A DNA stretch of 64,000 bases from Palsa-506 sp963707065 (GCA_963707065.1 CAVPPJ010000044.1:62001-126000), one strand, 5' to 3'; numbered from the stretch's first letter, positions 1-9,585 are shown. The notes: generated from the letters alone by a model not told the origin. Numbers and translations are program-made.

Positions 1-1618
1 GCGGGGACGCGAAGGGATCCCGGTCGAGCACGACCAGGTCGGCCAGCATGCCCGGCTCGATGGCGCCGGTGGTGCCGTCGAGATGATTCACGTAGGCGGA
101 GCCCGCGGTGTACGCGCCGAGCGCCTCGGCCAGGCTGAGTCCCTGCTCCGGCAGGAACGGCTCAGCCTCGTCGCCGCTGGCACCGGGCAGCGCCCTGTTC
201 ACCGCGACATGGATGGCCCGCAGCGGGTTCGCGCTGCTGACCGCCCAGTCGCTGCCGGCCGCCAGCCGGGCGCCTGACCGCAGCAGGTCGCCGAACAGGT
301 ACTGCCGCGCGGTCCGCTCCGGCCCGATGAAGGGAATGGTCAGATCGTCCATTTGCGGCTCGTGCGCGGCCCAGAGCGCCTGCATATTGGCGGTGACGCC
401 CAAAGTGGCGAAACGGGGCACGTCCTCGGGATGCATCAGCTGAATGTGCGCGATGTGGTGCCGGTGATCATTGGCGCCGTTGGCGGCGCGGGCCGCCTCG
501 ACCGCGTCCAGCGCCTCGCGGACCGCCCGGTCGCCGATGGCGTGGAAGTGCACCTGGAACCGCTCGGCGTCCAGCCGGGTCACCACATCGCGTAGCTCGG
601 CCGCATCGACATAGGAAAGGCCGCGGTTGGAAGTCTGGCAGCCGCACGCATCGTGGTAAGGCTCGATCATCCCGGCGGTGAAATTCTCGGCCACGCCGTC
701 CTGCATGATCTTCACCGTGTTCGCGCGGAACCGGCCGGCCTGCCCCTCCTCGCGCCGGCCGAGCAGGTCGGCGAGCTGGTCACCGCTGCGATGCCGGTCC
801 CACCACAGCGCGCCCTCGACCCGGGCGGTGAGCTGCCCGCTGCGCGCGGCCGCCAGGTAGACCGGCAGCGGGTCGGCCGAGCCGAGATAGTCGCCGACGA
901 TGGCGTCCTGCCAGGCGGTGATTCCCCTGGCGTGCATGTGGGCCTGGGCCAGCAGCAGGCCGGCCAGCCTGTCCGCCATGCTGACCGGCGGAACGTGCCT
1001 GCCAACGAGCGTGGAGGCACCCTCGTGCAGCGAGCCCTGCGGGCTGCCGTCGCTGTCGCGCTCGATCCGGCCGTCCGGCGGATCCGGGGTGCGGGCGTCG
1101 ATGCCCGCCAGCTCGAACGCGCGGGTGTTGGCCCACGCGCCGTGCGCGTCCCGGTTGAGCAGGAAGGCCGGCCGGCTGCCGGTGACCTGGTCGAGCAGCT
1201 CACGGCCGGGCGTCCCGCGGGGGAACCATTCCATCCGCCACCCGGCACCGGCGATCCACGGCAGGCCGGGGCGGGAGTCCGCATAGGACCTGATCCTGGC
1301 GAGCGCCTCGTCCAGGGTGGCCGCGCCGATCAGGTTGCAGCCGACCATGGTCACGCCAGCAAACGCAGGATGGACGTGCGCGTCCTGGAAGCCCGGCAGC
1401 AGCGCCCGGCCGCGCAGGTCGATGATCTGGGTTGCCGGGCCGGCCAGGTCGCGGATCTGCGGGTCGCCATCCGGCCCGACCGCTACGATCTTGCCGCCGG
1501 CGACCGCGACGGCACTGGCCGGCGGCCCGCTCCGGGCCGCCGCGGCCGGGACCAGCCGGCGCCCGGCCCGGTCAGCGGTGTAGACGTGCCCGCCGGTGAA
1601 GACCAGATCGGCGTCCAC
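1..1618 (-). CDS. YtcJ-type amidohydrolase (C-terminus cut by window start)
   Basis: Metal-dependent hydrolase of the amidohydrolase superfamily, YtcJ/amidohydrolase-3 branch, which acts on C-N bonds of small amides. The frame is open from GTG at 1618 to the left window edge (about 539 residues), close to the usual family length, so only the last residues should be missing. Visible motifs are the metal-binding HVH at residues 81-83 after GFQDA, a KIMQDG segment near residue 302, HFHAIGDRAV near 356 and GSDWAV near 454, all in the family order. The GTG follows GGGAGG and GAGGAG purine runs. The substrate cannot be told from sequence. Only DUF4193 lies upstream on the same strand, about 80 bases away. 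Confidence 0.85.
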   Translation of the reverse strand, partial: MDADLVFTGGHVYTADRAGRRLVPAAAARSGPPASAVAVAGGKIVAVGPDGDPQIRDLAGPATQIIDLRGRALLPGFQDAHVHPAFAGVTMVGCNLIGAATLDEALARIRSYADSRPGLPWIAGAGWRMEWFPRGTPGRELLDQVTGSRPAFLLNRDAHGAWANTRAFELAGIDARTPDPPDGRIERDSDGSPQGSLHEGASTLVGRHVPPVSMADRLAGLLLAQAHMHARGITAWQDAIVGDYLGSADPLPVYLAAARSGQLTARVEGALWWDRHRSGDQLADLLGRREEGQAGRFRANTVKIMQDGVAENFTAGMIEPYHDACGCQTSNRGLSYVDAAELRDVVTRLDAERFQVHFHAIGDRAVREALDAVEAARAANGANDHRHHIAHIQLMHPEDVPRFATLGVTANMQALWAAHEPQMDDLTIPFIGPERTARQYLFGDLLRSGARLAAGSDWAVSSANPLRAIHVAVNRALPGASGDEAEPFLPEQGLSLAEALGAYTAGSAYVNHLDGTTGAIEPGMLADLVVLDRDPFASP

Positions 1619-1699
1619 TCCTCGGCCTCCCCCGTCTCACCCCGTAGAGTTCTCTAACAGCAGAACGGCCGACACTTACTTCTTGCGGACTCCTCGCTC

Positions 1700-1999
1700 C
1701 TACGCCGCGCACTCACGGCAGACCAGCAGCGTGCCCCTGCTCTCCGCGAGCTGGCTGCGGTGGTGCACAAGGAAACAGCTTGAGCAGGTGAACTCGTCCG
1801 CCTGGCGCGGTATTACCCGGAACGACAGTTCCTCGTTCGACAGATCCGCACCGGGCAGTTCCAGGGATTCAGCCACGTCATCGGGGTCAACGTCAATCGT
1901 GGACGCTGACTTGTCCATCCGGCGTGCCTGAAGCTCCTGCAGGCTGTCCTCGGTGAGCTCGTCGTCTGTCTTCCTCGGGCTGTCATAGTCAGTAGCCAT
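1700..1999 (-). CDS. DUF4193 family zinc-ribbon-like protein
   Basis: A 99-residue acidic protein of the DUF4193 family, which is typical of actinobacteria and has no assigned function. The C-terminal third has two CxxC-type pairs (Cys72/Cys75 and Cys94/Cys97) that probably bind one zinc, after an acidic N-terminal half. The ATG at 1999 is chosen over the upstream in-frame extension because it is preceded by GGAGGGG at a reasonable distance and gives the family's normal MATDYDxPR-like N-terminus. The gene is probably monocistronic, divergent from the kinase-like gene at 2286 across a 286-base gap that should hold both promoters. Confidence 0.85.
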   Translation of the reverse strand: MATDYDSPRKTDDELTEDSLQELQARRMDKSASTIDVDPDDVAESLELPGADLSNEELSFRVIPRQADEFTCSSCFLVHHRSQLAESRGTLLVCRECAA

Positions 2000-2285
2000 C
2001 TGGCCCGTACCCCTCCATGTCTTACGCCTCGTCGCGCGGATGTAACGCTCGGGAGGCCTTAGTTTGTGCCCGATTCTGGCGGCGAATTCTGTCACGTCCC
2101 CGCGACGGGCACACGCGGCACGCCGATGCGGGAATGCGTGTCGCCCCCGGGACACGGCTAGGCCGCCGTGAGAACGAGCTTCACCAGCGGGTAACTTACT
2201 CGATCACGACAGGTCGCCAGCGCAGACTGCGTATGGTACGAACCGCATATCATGCCCGTGCTACCCGACATTGCGGAGACGACGC

Positions 2286-3609
2286 ATGCCCCAGGTCGCT
2301 CCACTGCGTTCCGACGATCCCAAGCGCGTCGGGCGTTACCGGCTGACCGGACGCGTTCCCGGCCTGCCGGGTAGCAGTCGCGCGTACCTGGGCCGGGCTA
2401 CTGACGGCGACCGGGTGACGCTCACCATGCTCGGCACTGACCGCACTCCGGACGGCGCTGCCAGGGACCGGTTCACCGCGGAGGCGAGGGCAGCGCGCCG
2501 GGTAGCGCCGTTCTGCGTCGGCCCGGATCCTGGACGCGGGGGTGGAGGGCGGCCACGCCTATCTGGTGACTGAGTTCGTGGCCGGGCCGCTGCTGTCCGA
2601 GACGGTCGCCGCGTCCGGGCCGCGCACGGGCGCCGAACTCGAAGCGCTGGCCATCGGAATGGCGACTGGCCTGGCCGCGGTCCACCAGGCCGGGCTCGTG
2701 CACGGCGAGTTCGGGCCGGCTCACGTGGTGCTCGGTACCGAGGGACCGCGCGTGATCGGCTTCGCCATCACCCCGCCCTACGGCCATGCGACCCCGGCCG
2801 CGGACATGCTCGCCTGGGCGCAGACGGTCCTGTTCGCCGCCAGCGGCGGGAATCCGTCCGCTGCCGCGCTGGCCTCGCTGCCGGAGTCGCTGCGCGGCAT
2901 CGTGGCGAGCTGCATCGCGCCCGAGCCGTCCGCCCGGCCCGCTGCCCGGCAGGTAGTCGTCCGGCTGATCGGCCACGAAAGTCCGCAGGCCGGCGTGCTG
3001 GCGGAAGGATCCAGGCGGGCGGCCAAGGCCGCCATGCGCGCGCCAGCCGAGCCGGCCGCCGGGGTGGTCCGGCCGCCGGCTGCCGGGCGGCGGCGGCGGT
3101 CCAGGATCGTCGGCACGGCCGCCGCCGCCACGGTCTGCGTGCTGGCTATCGCGGTGGCCGTGCACGTCCTGCAGGACGCCAGCTCGAATCGCGGGCATGC
3201 CGTCAATCCGGACTCAGCTAGCCGTCCCGCCGCATCGCACACCGGCTCCCCGTCCGCGTCGTCGTCCCCGACGGCGTCATCGCCGCCGCCGGTCACCCTC
3301 CCGGCCGCGGTGGCGGGCATCTGGTCGGGATCAGTCCAGCAGGGCAGCGGCAACATCGACACCCGCGTCAAGCTCAACGGGAACTCGCCGGCCGGCACGA
3401 TCAGGTACTCCGGTACCTCGTTTACCTGCTCGGGCAAGCTCACCCTGGAGGCGCCGGCGAGCCGCGTCCTGCGGATGAACCAGGAGATCGTCGCCGGCGT
3501 CTGCCTGGACGGCGTGGTCACGCTCACCCGGCAGCCCGACGGCTCGCTCAAGTTCAACTTCAAGGGCGCTTCCAGCCTCGCCGCCACCGGCATCCTGACC
3601 AGGCAATAG
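2286..3609 (+). pseudogene. Ser/Thr protein kinase-like membrane protein (pseudokinase), frameshifted
   Basis: Reads as an actinobacterial membrane Ser/Thr kinase-like protein split by one extra base near 2520. Before it the frame encodes a kinase N-lobe ending in ARRVAPFC; after it the other frame continues with ARILDAGVEGGHAYLV, exactly where the homologous strand should follow. The C-lobe is followed by one membrane segment near 3106-3170, a Ser/Thr/Pro-rich stalk and an extracellular beta-rich domain with two Cys. Catalytic motifs are absent: the HRD position reads HGE, DFG reads IGF and the N-lobe VAIK lysine is missing. Even a repaired protein would be a pseudokinase, perhaps a sensor or scaffold. 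ATG 2286 follows GGAG at 7 bases. Confidence 0.75.
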
Positions 3610-3665
3610 GCGGCCCGCCAGGAACCCGGGCGGCCCGCTGCGGCGCCGCCGGCCCGGTGCCGCGG

Positions 3666-4484
3666 CTACGCGTCCCGTTCGGGGTCCAGGCCAGCCAGCA
3701 GGTCCTGCAGCTCGCCGAAGAGCCCTGGCCCGGCCGCGACCGTCATCGACCGGCTGGCCGGCCTGCCCGCCATTCCCTCGACCTGCGCGCCGGCCTCCGC
3801 CGCGATGAGGCCGCCGGCCGCGACATCCCAGTGGTTAAGGCCGCGCTCGTAGTATCCGTCGACCCGGCCGGAAGCCAGCGCGCAGAGGTCGGCCGCGGCC
3901 GACCCGCCGCGGCGGATGTCCCGTACCCGGGGCAGTACCGCGGCCACCACCTCGCCCTGCACCCGGCGGATCGCGGCCTCGTAGCCGAAGCCCGTCGCGA
4001 TCAGCGCCTGGCCGAGCGGCACGCCGGCGGTGCACCGCAGCGGGGCCGGCGCCCCGCCGCCTGACCACAGCCACGCGCCGGCGCCGAGCATGGCGCAGAA
4101 CTCCTCGCCGCGCTCCGGCACGGCCACCACGCCGGCCAGCACCGTGCCGTGCACCTCGACGGCAACACTGACCGCCCAGTCGGGCAGGCCGTACAGGTAG
4201 TTGACCGTCCCGTCCAGGGGGTCCACGATCCAGCGAACCAGGCCGCGGCCGGACTCGCCGCCCTCCTCGCCCAGGATCGCATCGCCCGGCCGCTCCGCCA
4301 GGATCCTCGTCCTGATCAGCGTCTCCGCAGCCCGGTCCATCTCGGTCACCACATCGGTGGGGCTTGACTTCGTCGCCAGCACCGCGGGCCGGCCAGCAGG
4401 GCGGCGGTCATGCAGCAGGTGCCCGGCCTCGGCCGCCACTGACCGGGCGAGCTCGAGCAGTTCGCCCGCGCGGGGAAGGCTCAT
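3666..4484 (-). CDS. Inositol monophosphatase family protein
   Basis: 272-residue Mg-dependent sugar-phosphatase of the IMPase/FIG/CysQ superfamily. The metal site is visible: GEEGG at residues 72-76, DPLDGT at 88-93 and a C-terminal WDVAAG. The substrate could be inositol-1-phosphate, histidinol-phosphate or PAP; the sequence does not decide. ATG at 4484 is chosen because it overlaps the ferrochelatase stop as ATGA, giving translational coupling. The longer in-frame extension starts with an Arg-rich stretch unlike the family. The coupling to haem synthesis is an operon fact and does not show a shared pathway. Confidence 0.88.
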   Translation of the reverse strand: MSLPRAGELLELARSVAAEAGHLLHDRRPAGRPAVLATKSSPTDVVTEMDRAAETLIRTRILAERPGDAILGEEGGESGRGLVRWIVDPLDGTVNYLYGLPDWAVSVAVEVHGTVLAGVVAVPERGEEFCAMLGAGAWLWSGGGAPAPLRCTAGVPLGQALIATGFGYEAAIRRVQGEVVAAVLPRVRDIRRGGSAAADLCALASGRVDGYYERGLNHWDVAAGGLIAAEAGAQVEGMAGRPASRSMTVAAGPGLFGELQDLLAGLDPERDA

Positions 4485-5539
4485 GGCCGGCCGCCCGTCT
4501 TGCCAGGGCGGGCACCGGGGGCGGCGCCGGCGGCGCAGCACCCGGCCGGGCAGACGTCATGCAGCGGCCCGAGGGTGCCCAGCGCAGCCCTGGGCGCGCC
4601 GTCCAGCCGCTCCCGGACCAGCTCGGTGATCATCGTGACGAAGCCCGGGCTGATACCCGGGGTGGCTGCGCGTGCCAGCGGCAGGCCGAGTCGTCCGGCG
4701 GTTTCTGCCGCCTCCACATCCAGGTCGTACCTGACCTCCATGTGATCGGAGACGAAGCCGACCGGGACCAGGACCACTGCCGCCGTCCCGGCGCCGGACA
4801 GCTCGGTGAGGCAGTCGCTGACGTCCGGCCCGAGCCACGGCTGGGATGGCGGCCCGCTGCGGCTCTGGTAGGCGAGCCGCCAGGGCCGCCCGCCGCCCGC
4901 CCGCTCGGCGATCAGCCTGGCTGCCTCGGCGAGCTGCGCCGGGTACGCGCCGCCGTCTGGGCCGCTAGCGGCCGCCATCGCGTCCGGGATGCTGTGCGCC
5001 GTGAAGACGAGCTCGGCATCCTCGCGAACGGAGGCCGGCAGCGACTCGACCGCGCGGCGGGTGGCCTCGGCCAGCGGCTCGATGAAGCCGGGATGGTTGA
5101 AGTACTGCCGGATCTTGTCGATCACCGGAGCGCCGGCCCCGGCCTGCGCCCTGGCCCGCTCGATGTCGTCGAGGTACTGCCGGCAGCTGGAATACGAGCT
5201 GTACGCCGACGTCACGAAGGCGATGCCGCGCCGCACCCCGTCCCGCGCCATCGCCCGGATGGTGTCAGCCAGGTAGGGATCGGCGTTACGGTTACCCCAG
5301 TAGACGGGAAGATTGATGCCACCGGCCGCGAAGTCCTTCTCGACCAGCGCGATCAGGTCGCGGCACTGCTGGTTGATCGGGCTGACCCCGCCGAACCGGT
5401 AGTAGTGCTCGGCCACCTGCTCGAGCCGCTCGGGTGGTACGGCCCGGCCGCGGGTGACATTCCGCAGGAACGGGATGACGTCTTCGGGACCCTCCGGCCC
5501 CCCGAAGGAAACGAGCAGGAACGCGTCATACGGCGGCAT
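4481..5539 (-). CDS. hemH: Ferrochelatase (coproporphyrin III type)
   Basis: 352-residue ferrochelatase inserting Fe2+ into a porphyrin late in haem synthesis. In actinobacteria this enzyme (CpfC) normally works on coproporphyrin III before HemQ decarboxylation. The catalytic His is in TAHSIPD (residue about 182) and the conserved acidic site is in HMEVRYDLD. The C-terminus carries a CPAGCC cluster, and with a Cys in the SSYSSCRQY segment these match the [2Fe-2S] ligands of actinobacterial ferrochelatases (assignment of the fourth ligand is inferred). ATG 5539 is preferred to the TTG four codons upstream; no strong ribosome site is seen. The stop overlaps the next start as ATGA. Confidence 0.93.
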   Translation of the reverse strand: MPPYDAFLLVSFGGPEGPEDVIPFLRNVTRGRAVPPERLEQVAEHYYRFGGVSPINQQCRDLIALVEKDFAAGGINLPVYWGNRNADPYLADTIRAMARDGVRRGIAFVTSAYSSYSSCRQYLDDIERARAQAGAGAPVIDKIRQYFNHPGFIEPLAEATRRAVESLPASVREDAELVFTAHSIPDAMAAASGPDGGAYPAQLAEAARLIAERAGGGRPWRLAYQSRSGPPSQPWLGPDVSDCLTELSGAGTAAVVLVPVGFVSDHMEVRYDLDVEAAETAGRLGLPLARAATPGISPGFVTMITELVRERLDGAPRAALGTLGPLHDVCPAGCCAAGAAPGARPGKTGGRP

Positions 5540-5608
5540 GTCTCTATCCAATCAGGGCGCACGGACGGTGCCGTCAGGCGCGGCCGGCGCCGTCAGGCGG
5601 TCCGGTCC

Positions 5609-6793
5609 TCAGCGATAGTCCCTGGCGTACTCCGCGGCGAGGCCCAGCACTTCATTGACGTACCAGCCGGCGTGGTTGTAGTCGAAGATCGCCTGGTACA
5701 GCGCGTGACCGCCGCCGGCCGCGCCGTCGGCGCAGAGCATCCTGGCGGCGGACGGCACGGCATCGTAAGGGTTCATGATGTCCGGCGGCCCGGCGCGGCC
5801 GAATCCGGTGATGCCCCAGGCCTTCCAGGTGGAGGGCAGGAATTGCATCGGGCCCTCGGCTCCGGCGCTTGACGGCCCCACGTTGGTCCCGTCGGCACTC
5901 TCGATCTGGCCGATCGCGGCGAGGATCGTCCACGACATGCCGGGGCAGTACCTGGCTGCCGACTGCCGGAACAGCGACAGGTAGCTGGCCGGCAGCTGAC
6001 CGGACACCTTCGGGTTGGCCGGCAGCTGCTCGCTGCGCAGGCTGACGATCCTGGCCTTCGGCCCGAGCACCGCCCGGACCGCGCTGGTGAGCGTGGCCAG
6101 CCCGGCGCCGGGGGCGCTGATCAGCGCCGCGACGCTATGCACCAGGCCGAGCGCGCGCGACGTCCTGGCGTTGACCACAAGATCAACGCCGGCCACGCCA
6201 AGCGTGCCTGCCTGGCCGAACGTAACCGACCGGGTACTGGCGCCCGCCAGCTGGTAGGAGGCACCGCGGCGCAGGCCGAGGCGCTTGCGGGCCGGCTTGG
6301 CGGCCACGAACTTGCCATCCGATAGCGCGGTCCAGAAACCCTGATCGGAGGCGGTCCGCAGCGGCGTCCAGGACCGGAACTGGCCCGGGTTGACGCCGAT
6401 CACGCTGACCGGGCGGCCGGCTGCCCTGATCTCCCCGCCGTCGAAGGCGAGCACGTCCCGGACGCCGGCGAGCTTCCCGATCCTGGCAACCTTGGCCGCC
6501 GTGAGCCCCGTCGGCTCGACGACGAGCAGGTCCGGCAGGATGATCCGCCCGAACGCCGCCGCGGCGTTGGCCCCGTCCGCGGTCACGCCAGCCTCCGCTG
6601 TCCGGGTCGGCGCGGTGCGGCCTGGCGAGCTGCCGGCCGCACCGCCGCCGGCCGGCGGGCGCACGGCATGATTCCTGGCCGGGTACGCGCCAGCGGCGAG
6701 CGCGAGCACAAGGCCAGCGACCGCCACGCTGCGTAGTGCAGGCGTCACGGCCGCGGTGGATCGCGGCGCATAGCGCCGGAGCAGGCCTGTCAT
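5609..6793 (-). CDS. Exported lytic transglycosylase-like protein
   Basis: About 394 residues. An N-terminal hydrophobic segment (LVLALAAGAYPA) acts as signal peptide or anchor, followed by a Pro/Gly/Thr-rich linker, a central domain of about 200 residues that I do not recognise, and a C-terminal SLT-type lysozyme-like domain. The probable catalytic Glu is in IGQIESADGT, followed by GAEGPMQFLPSTW and a late NHAGWYVNEV, as in membrane-bound lytic transglycosylase B-like proteins of actinobacteria. It should cleave peptidoglycan outside the membrane. ATG 6793 is preferred to the TTG 30 bases upstream. Transcribed toward ferrochelatase with a 70-base gap. Confidence 0.85.
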   Translation of the reverse strand: MTGLLRRYAPRSTAAVTPALRSVAVAGLVLALAAGAYPARNHAVRPPAGGGAAGSSPGRTAPTRTAEAGVTADGANAAAAFGRIILPDLLVVEPTGLTAAKVARIGKLAGVRDVLAFDGGEIRAAGRPVSVIGVNPGQFRSWTPLRTASDQGFWTALSDGKFVAAKPARKRLGLRRGASYQLAGASTRSVTFGQAGTLGVAGVDLVVNARTSRALGLVHSVAALISAPGAGLATLTSAVRAVLGPKARIVSLRSEQLPANPKVSGQLPASYLSLFRQSAARYCPGMSWTILAAIGQIESADGTNVGPSSAGAEGPMQFLPSTWKAWGITGFGRAGPPDIMNPYDAVPSAARMLCADGAAGGGHALYQAIFDYNHAGWYVNEVLGLAAEYARDYR

Positions 6794-6882
6794 CGCAAGT
6801 TCTACGATAACCGGCGCCGTCAATAGGCTGGCCGGAGCGACCGTGGTGACGGCCGCTGACGGGGAGACGGGAGGACCGGGCC

Positions 6883-8184
6883 GTGCGCGGCGAGCGGCAG
6901 CAGGCGCGGGCAGGCGGCCACCCGTACCTGGAGATCTTCCGGTACCCGGGGGCGCTGGGCTTCTCCGCAGCCGGGCTCCTCGCCCGGATGCCGATGGCCA
7001 TGTTCGGGCTCGGCACTGTCCTGCTGATCGCCGCGATCACTGGCAGGTACGGCCTGGCCGGCACCGTGGCGGCGGCGGGCTCGATCGGCTATGCCGTCTG
7101 CGGACCGCAGGCGGCCAGGCTGGCCGACCGGTTCGGCCAGCATCGCGTGCTCAGGCCGCTGGCCGGGATCTTCGCGCTGAGCACGAGCATCTTCATCGGC
7201 TGCGCCGTGATGCGCGCGCCGGTGTGGGCACTGCTGCTGTCCGGCGCGGTGGCCGGTGCCTCGATGCCGTCGCTCGGCTCGATGGTCCGGGCCCGGTGGA
7301 GCGCCCTGCTCGGTGACTCGCCGCGGCTGCACACCGCATTCGCCATCGAGTCCGTCAACGACGAGATGATCTTCGTGGCCGGCCCGGTGATCGTGACCAT
7401 CCTGGCCACCGAGGTCTATCCGGCTGCCGGGGTGATGGCGGCCATGCTGCTGTGCGTGACGGGGACGCTGCTGCTGGCGGCGCAGCGGGGCACCGAGCCG
7501 CGGCCGCGGACCCGGCCGCCGGCGCCCATGCCCGTGCCTGTTGCGGCTGCCCGTCCGCCGGTCCGGCCACTGCCTGCCGCCCCGCCACTGCCGGCCGGCC
7601 GAGCCCGGGTGCCAGCCCGCGGGCTGATCGCGCTGGTGCCCGTCTACTGGTGCCTCGGCGTGACGTTCGCCGCGGTCGACCTGAGCACGATCGCGTTCGC
7701 GCAGGAACACGGCCACAAGCCGCTGGCCGGGATCATCCTCGGCAGCTATGCGCTGGGCAGCGCGATCGGCGGTCTGCTGTACGGATCACGCACCTGGCGG
7801 ACGCCGGTCGAGCGGAGGTTCCTGATCTCGCTGTGCTGCACTGCGGCCGGGATCTCGACGTTCTGGGCGCAGACGGGGCTGCTGTCCCTGGTGCTGGTCA
7901 TATTCATTTCCGGGCTGACGATCTCGCCCACTTTCATCGCCGGCTACAGCCTGGTCGAGAGCCAGGCGCCGGCTCATCGCCGGACGGAAGGGATGGCCTG
8001 GCTCTCCTCGTCGATCTCGGTTGGCGTGGCATCGGGATCGGCCATCGTCGGGCACATCATTGACGCGTCCGGCGCACGCTGGGGATACGCCTTCGCGGCC
8101 GTCGCGGGACTCGCCGCGGTAGTTACCTGCCTGGCCGGCGCCAGCCGGCTCCGCGTGCCGCGGCCAGCCGAAGCCACCGCGTGA
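6883..8184 (+). CDS. MFS transporter
   Basis: 433-residue integral membrane protein of the major facilitator superfamily, with roughly twelve hydrophobic segments in two halves joined by a Pro/Arg-rich cytoplasmic loop (about residues 205-245). The first half contains an ARLADRFGQHR segment that fits the conserved loop 2-3 motif of drug:H+ antiporters. Substrate unknown; a small-molecule exporter is likely. Starts at GTG 6883, divergent from the transglycosylase gene. The stop codon lies inside the first unit of an 18-bp tandem repeat that runs into the downstream spacer. Confidence 0.85.
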   Translation: MRGERQQARAGGHPYLEIFRYPGALGFSAAGLLARMPMAMFGLGTVLLIAAITGRYGLAGTVAAAGSIGYAVCGPQAARLADRFGQHRVLRPLAGIFALSTSIFIGCAVMRAPVWALLLSGAVAGASMPSLGSMVRARWSALLGDSPRLHTAFAIESVNDEMIFVAGPVIVTILATEVYPAAGVMAAMLLCVTGTLLLAAQRGTEPRPRTRPPAPMPVPVAAARPPVRPLPAAPPLPAGRARVPARGLIALVPVYWCLGVTFAAVDLSTIAFAQEHGHKPLAGIILGSYALGSAIGGLLYGSRTWRTPVERRFLISLCCTAAGISTFWAQTGLLSLVLVIFISGLTISPTFIAGYSLVESQAPAHRRTEGMAWLSSSISVGVASGSAIVGHIIDASGARWGYAFAAVAGLAAVVTCLAGASRLRVPRPAEATA

Positions 8185-8244
8185 CAGTCGGCCACCGCGT
8201 GACAGCCGGCCACCGCGTGACAGCCGGCCGCTGCGTGACGGCGG
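8173..8244 (+). repeat. 18-bp direct tandem repeat, 4 units
   Basis: Four consecutive 18-base units of the form GCCACCGCGTGACAGCCG start at 8173, 8191, 8209 and 8227. The second and third are identical, the first has one change and the fourth is more diverged. Unit 1 contains the last codons and TGA stop of the MFS gene, so the array looks like local duplication of that gene's 3' end. No hairpin is formed and no function is evident. Confidence 0.85.
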
Positions 8245-8277
8245 GCTGCCGGTGCCCTGTCCGGTAAGGTCCGGGCT

Positions 8278-9585
8278 ATGGCCGGTACCTCCGTTGGCTG
8301 GCGGAACTGGGCGGGTAATCAAAGCGCCGGGCCCCGTGAAATCGCCCGGCCCCGGTCGCCCGATGAGGTGGCAGCCGTCATCCGCCGGGCCGGCGAGCGG
8401 GGCCTGACCGTCCGGATGACCGGCGCTGGCCATTCGTTCACACCGGCCGCCGTCACCGACGGCATCATGCTGCGGCCCGGCGGGATGGCAGGCATCAGGT
8501 CTATCGACGCCCAGGCCGGCCTGGCGACGGCCGAGGCCGGCTGCACGCTGCAAGTGCTGAACGAGCAGCTGCTGCGGGATGGGCTCTCGCTGGCGAACAT
8601 GGGCGATATTCAGGTCCAGACGGCGGCAGGCGCCATCCAGACCGGGACGCATGGCACCGGCCGGGATACCGGCGGCATGGCGGCTCAGGTAGCGGGCCTG
8701 GAACTGGTGCTGGCCGACGGCACGATCGCGTCATGTTCCGCCGACGTGAACCCGGACCTCTTCGCCGCGGCCCGGGTCGGCCTCGGCGCGCTCGGCGTGC
8801 TGACCGCGGTGACGTTCCGGGTGGTTCCCGCGTTCTTGCTGGAAGCACGCGAGGAGCCGATGCGATGGGACGAGGTCATCGGCAGGCTCGATGAGCTGAC
8901 CAGCGACAACGAGCATTTCGAGTTCTTCTGGTTCCCGCACACGCAAGGCTGCCTGACCAAGCGGAACAACCGCGCGGACGGCCCGGCCAGGCCGCTCAGC
9001 AGGTTCCGGTACTTCCTGGACGATGAATTCCTCTCCAATACCGTGTTCGGTGCCACCTGCCGGCTGGGGCACCTGTTTCCGCCGATGATCAAGCCGGTCA
9101 ACGTGGTCGCCGGGAAGGCGCTCAGCGGGCGCTCTTACACCGACGCCGCGCACCGGGTGTTCACCAGCCCGCGCCGGGTCCGCTTCAAGGAACAGGAGTA
9201 CGCGATACCGGCCGAGTCGCTGGCCACCGCGCTCGCCGAACTCCGCGCCCTGATCGCCAGGCGGGACTGGCGGATCAGTTTCCCGGTCGAGGTCAGGGTG
9301 ACGCCCGCCGACGACCTGTGGCTGTCCACCGCTTACGGCCGGGACAGCGCCTACATCGCCTTTCACGTCTACCACGCATCACCGCACGAGAACTACTTCC
9401 GCGAGACGGAGGCAGTGCTGACCGCGGCCGGCGGCCGGCCGCACTGGGGCAAGATGCACACCCGGGACGCCGGCTACCTGCGCGGCGCGTATCCGCGGTT
9501 CGGTGACTTCACTGCACTGCGCGACAAGCTCGACCCGGAGCGCCGGTTCGGCAACGCCTACCTCACCCAGGTCCTCGGCTCGTAG
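8278..9585 (+). CDS. FAD-binding sugar-1,4-lactone oxidase (D-arabinono/L-gulonolactone oxidase family)
   Basis: 435-residue flavoprotein of the VAO family. The N-terminal FAD_binding_4 domain has GAGHSF at residues 49-54, whose His is the expected covalent FAD attachment site, and the GTHGTG phosphate loop near 122. The C-terminal ALO domain ends with HWGKMH and a DPERRFGNAYL tail, the standard end of this family. It oxidises an aldonolactone or alditol at the expense of O2 or another acceptor; the exact substrate is not shown. The ATG at 8278 gives the usual N-terminus. It is followed by a TetR gene 280 bases downstream. Confidence 0.9.
   Translation: MAGTSVGWRNWAGNQSAGPREIARPRSPDEVAAVIRRAGERGLTVRMTGAGHSFTPAAVTDGIMLRPGGMAGIRSIDAQAGLATAEAGCTLQVLNEQLLRDGLSLANMGDIQVQTAAGAIQTGTHGTGRDTGGMAAQVAGLELVLADGTIASCSADVNPDLFAAARVGLGALGVLTAVTFRVVPAFLLEAREEPMRWDEVIGRLDELTSDNEHFEFFWFPHTQGCLTKRNNRADGPARPLSRFRYFLDDEFLSNTVFGATCRLGHLFPPMIKPVNVVAGKALSGRSYTDAAHRVFTSPRRVRFKEQEYAIPAESLATALAELRALIARRDWRISFPVEVRVTPADDLWLSTAYGRDSAYIAFHVYHASPHENYFRETEAVLTAAGGRPHWGKMHTRDAGYLRGAYPRFGDFTALRDKLDPERRFGNAYLTQVLGS

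Noticed and set aside
2520..2522. Programmed ribosomal frameshift in the kinase-like gene
   Set aside because: No slippery heptamer or downstream pseudoknot is evident, and five other genes show the same kind of indel, so error or decay is simpler.
8173..8244. Possible CRISPR-like array
   Set aside because: Units are contiguous without spacers and no cas gene is near; it is a simple tandem repeat.
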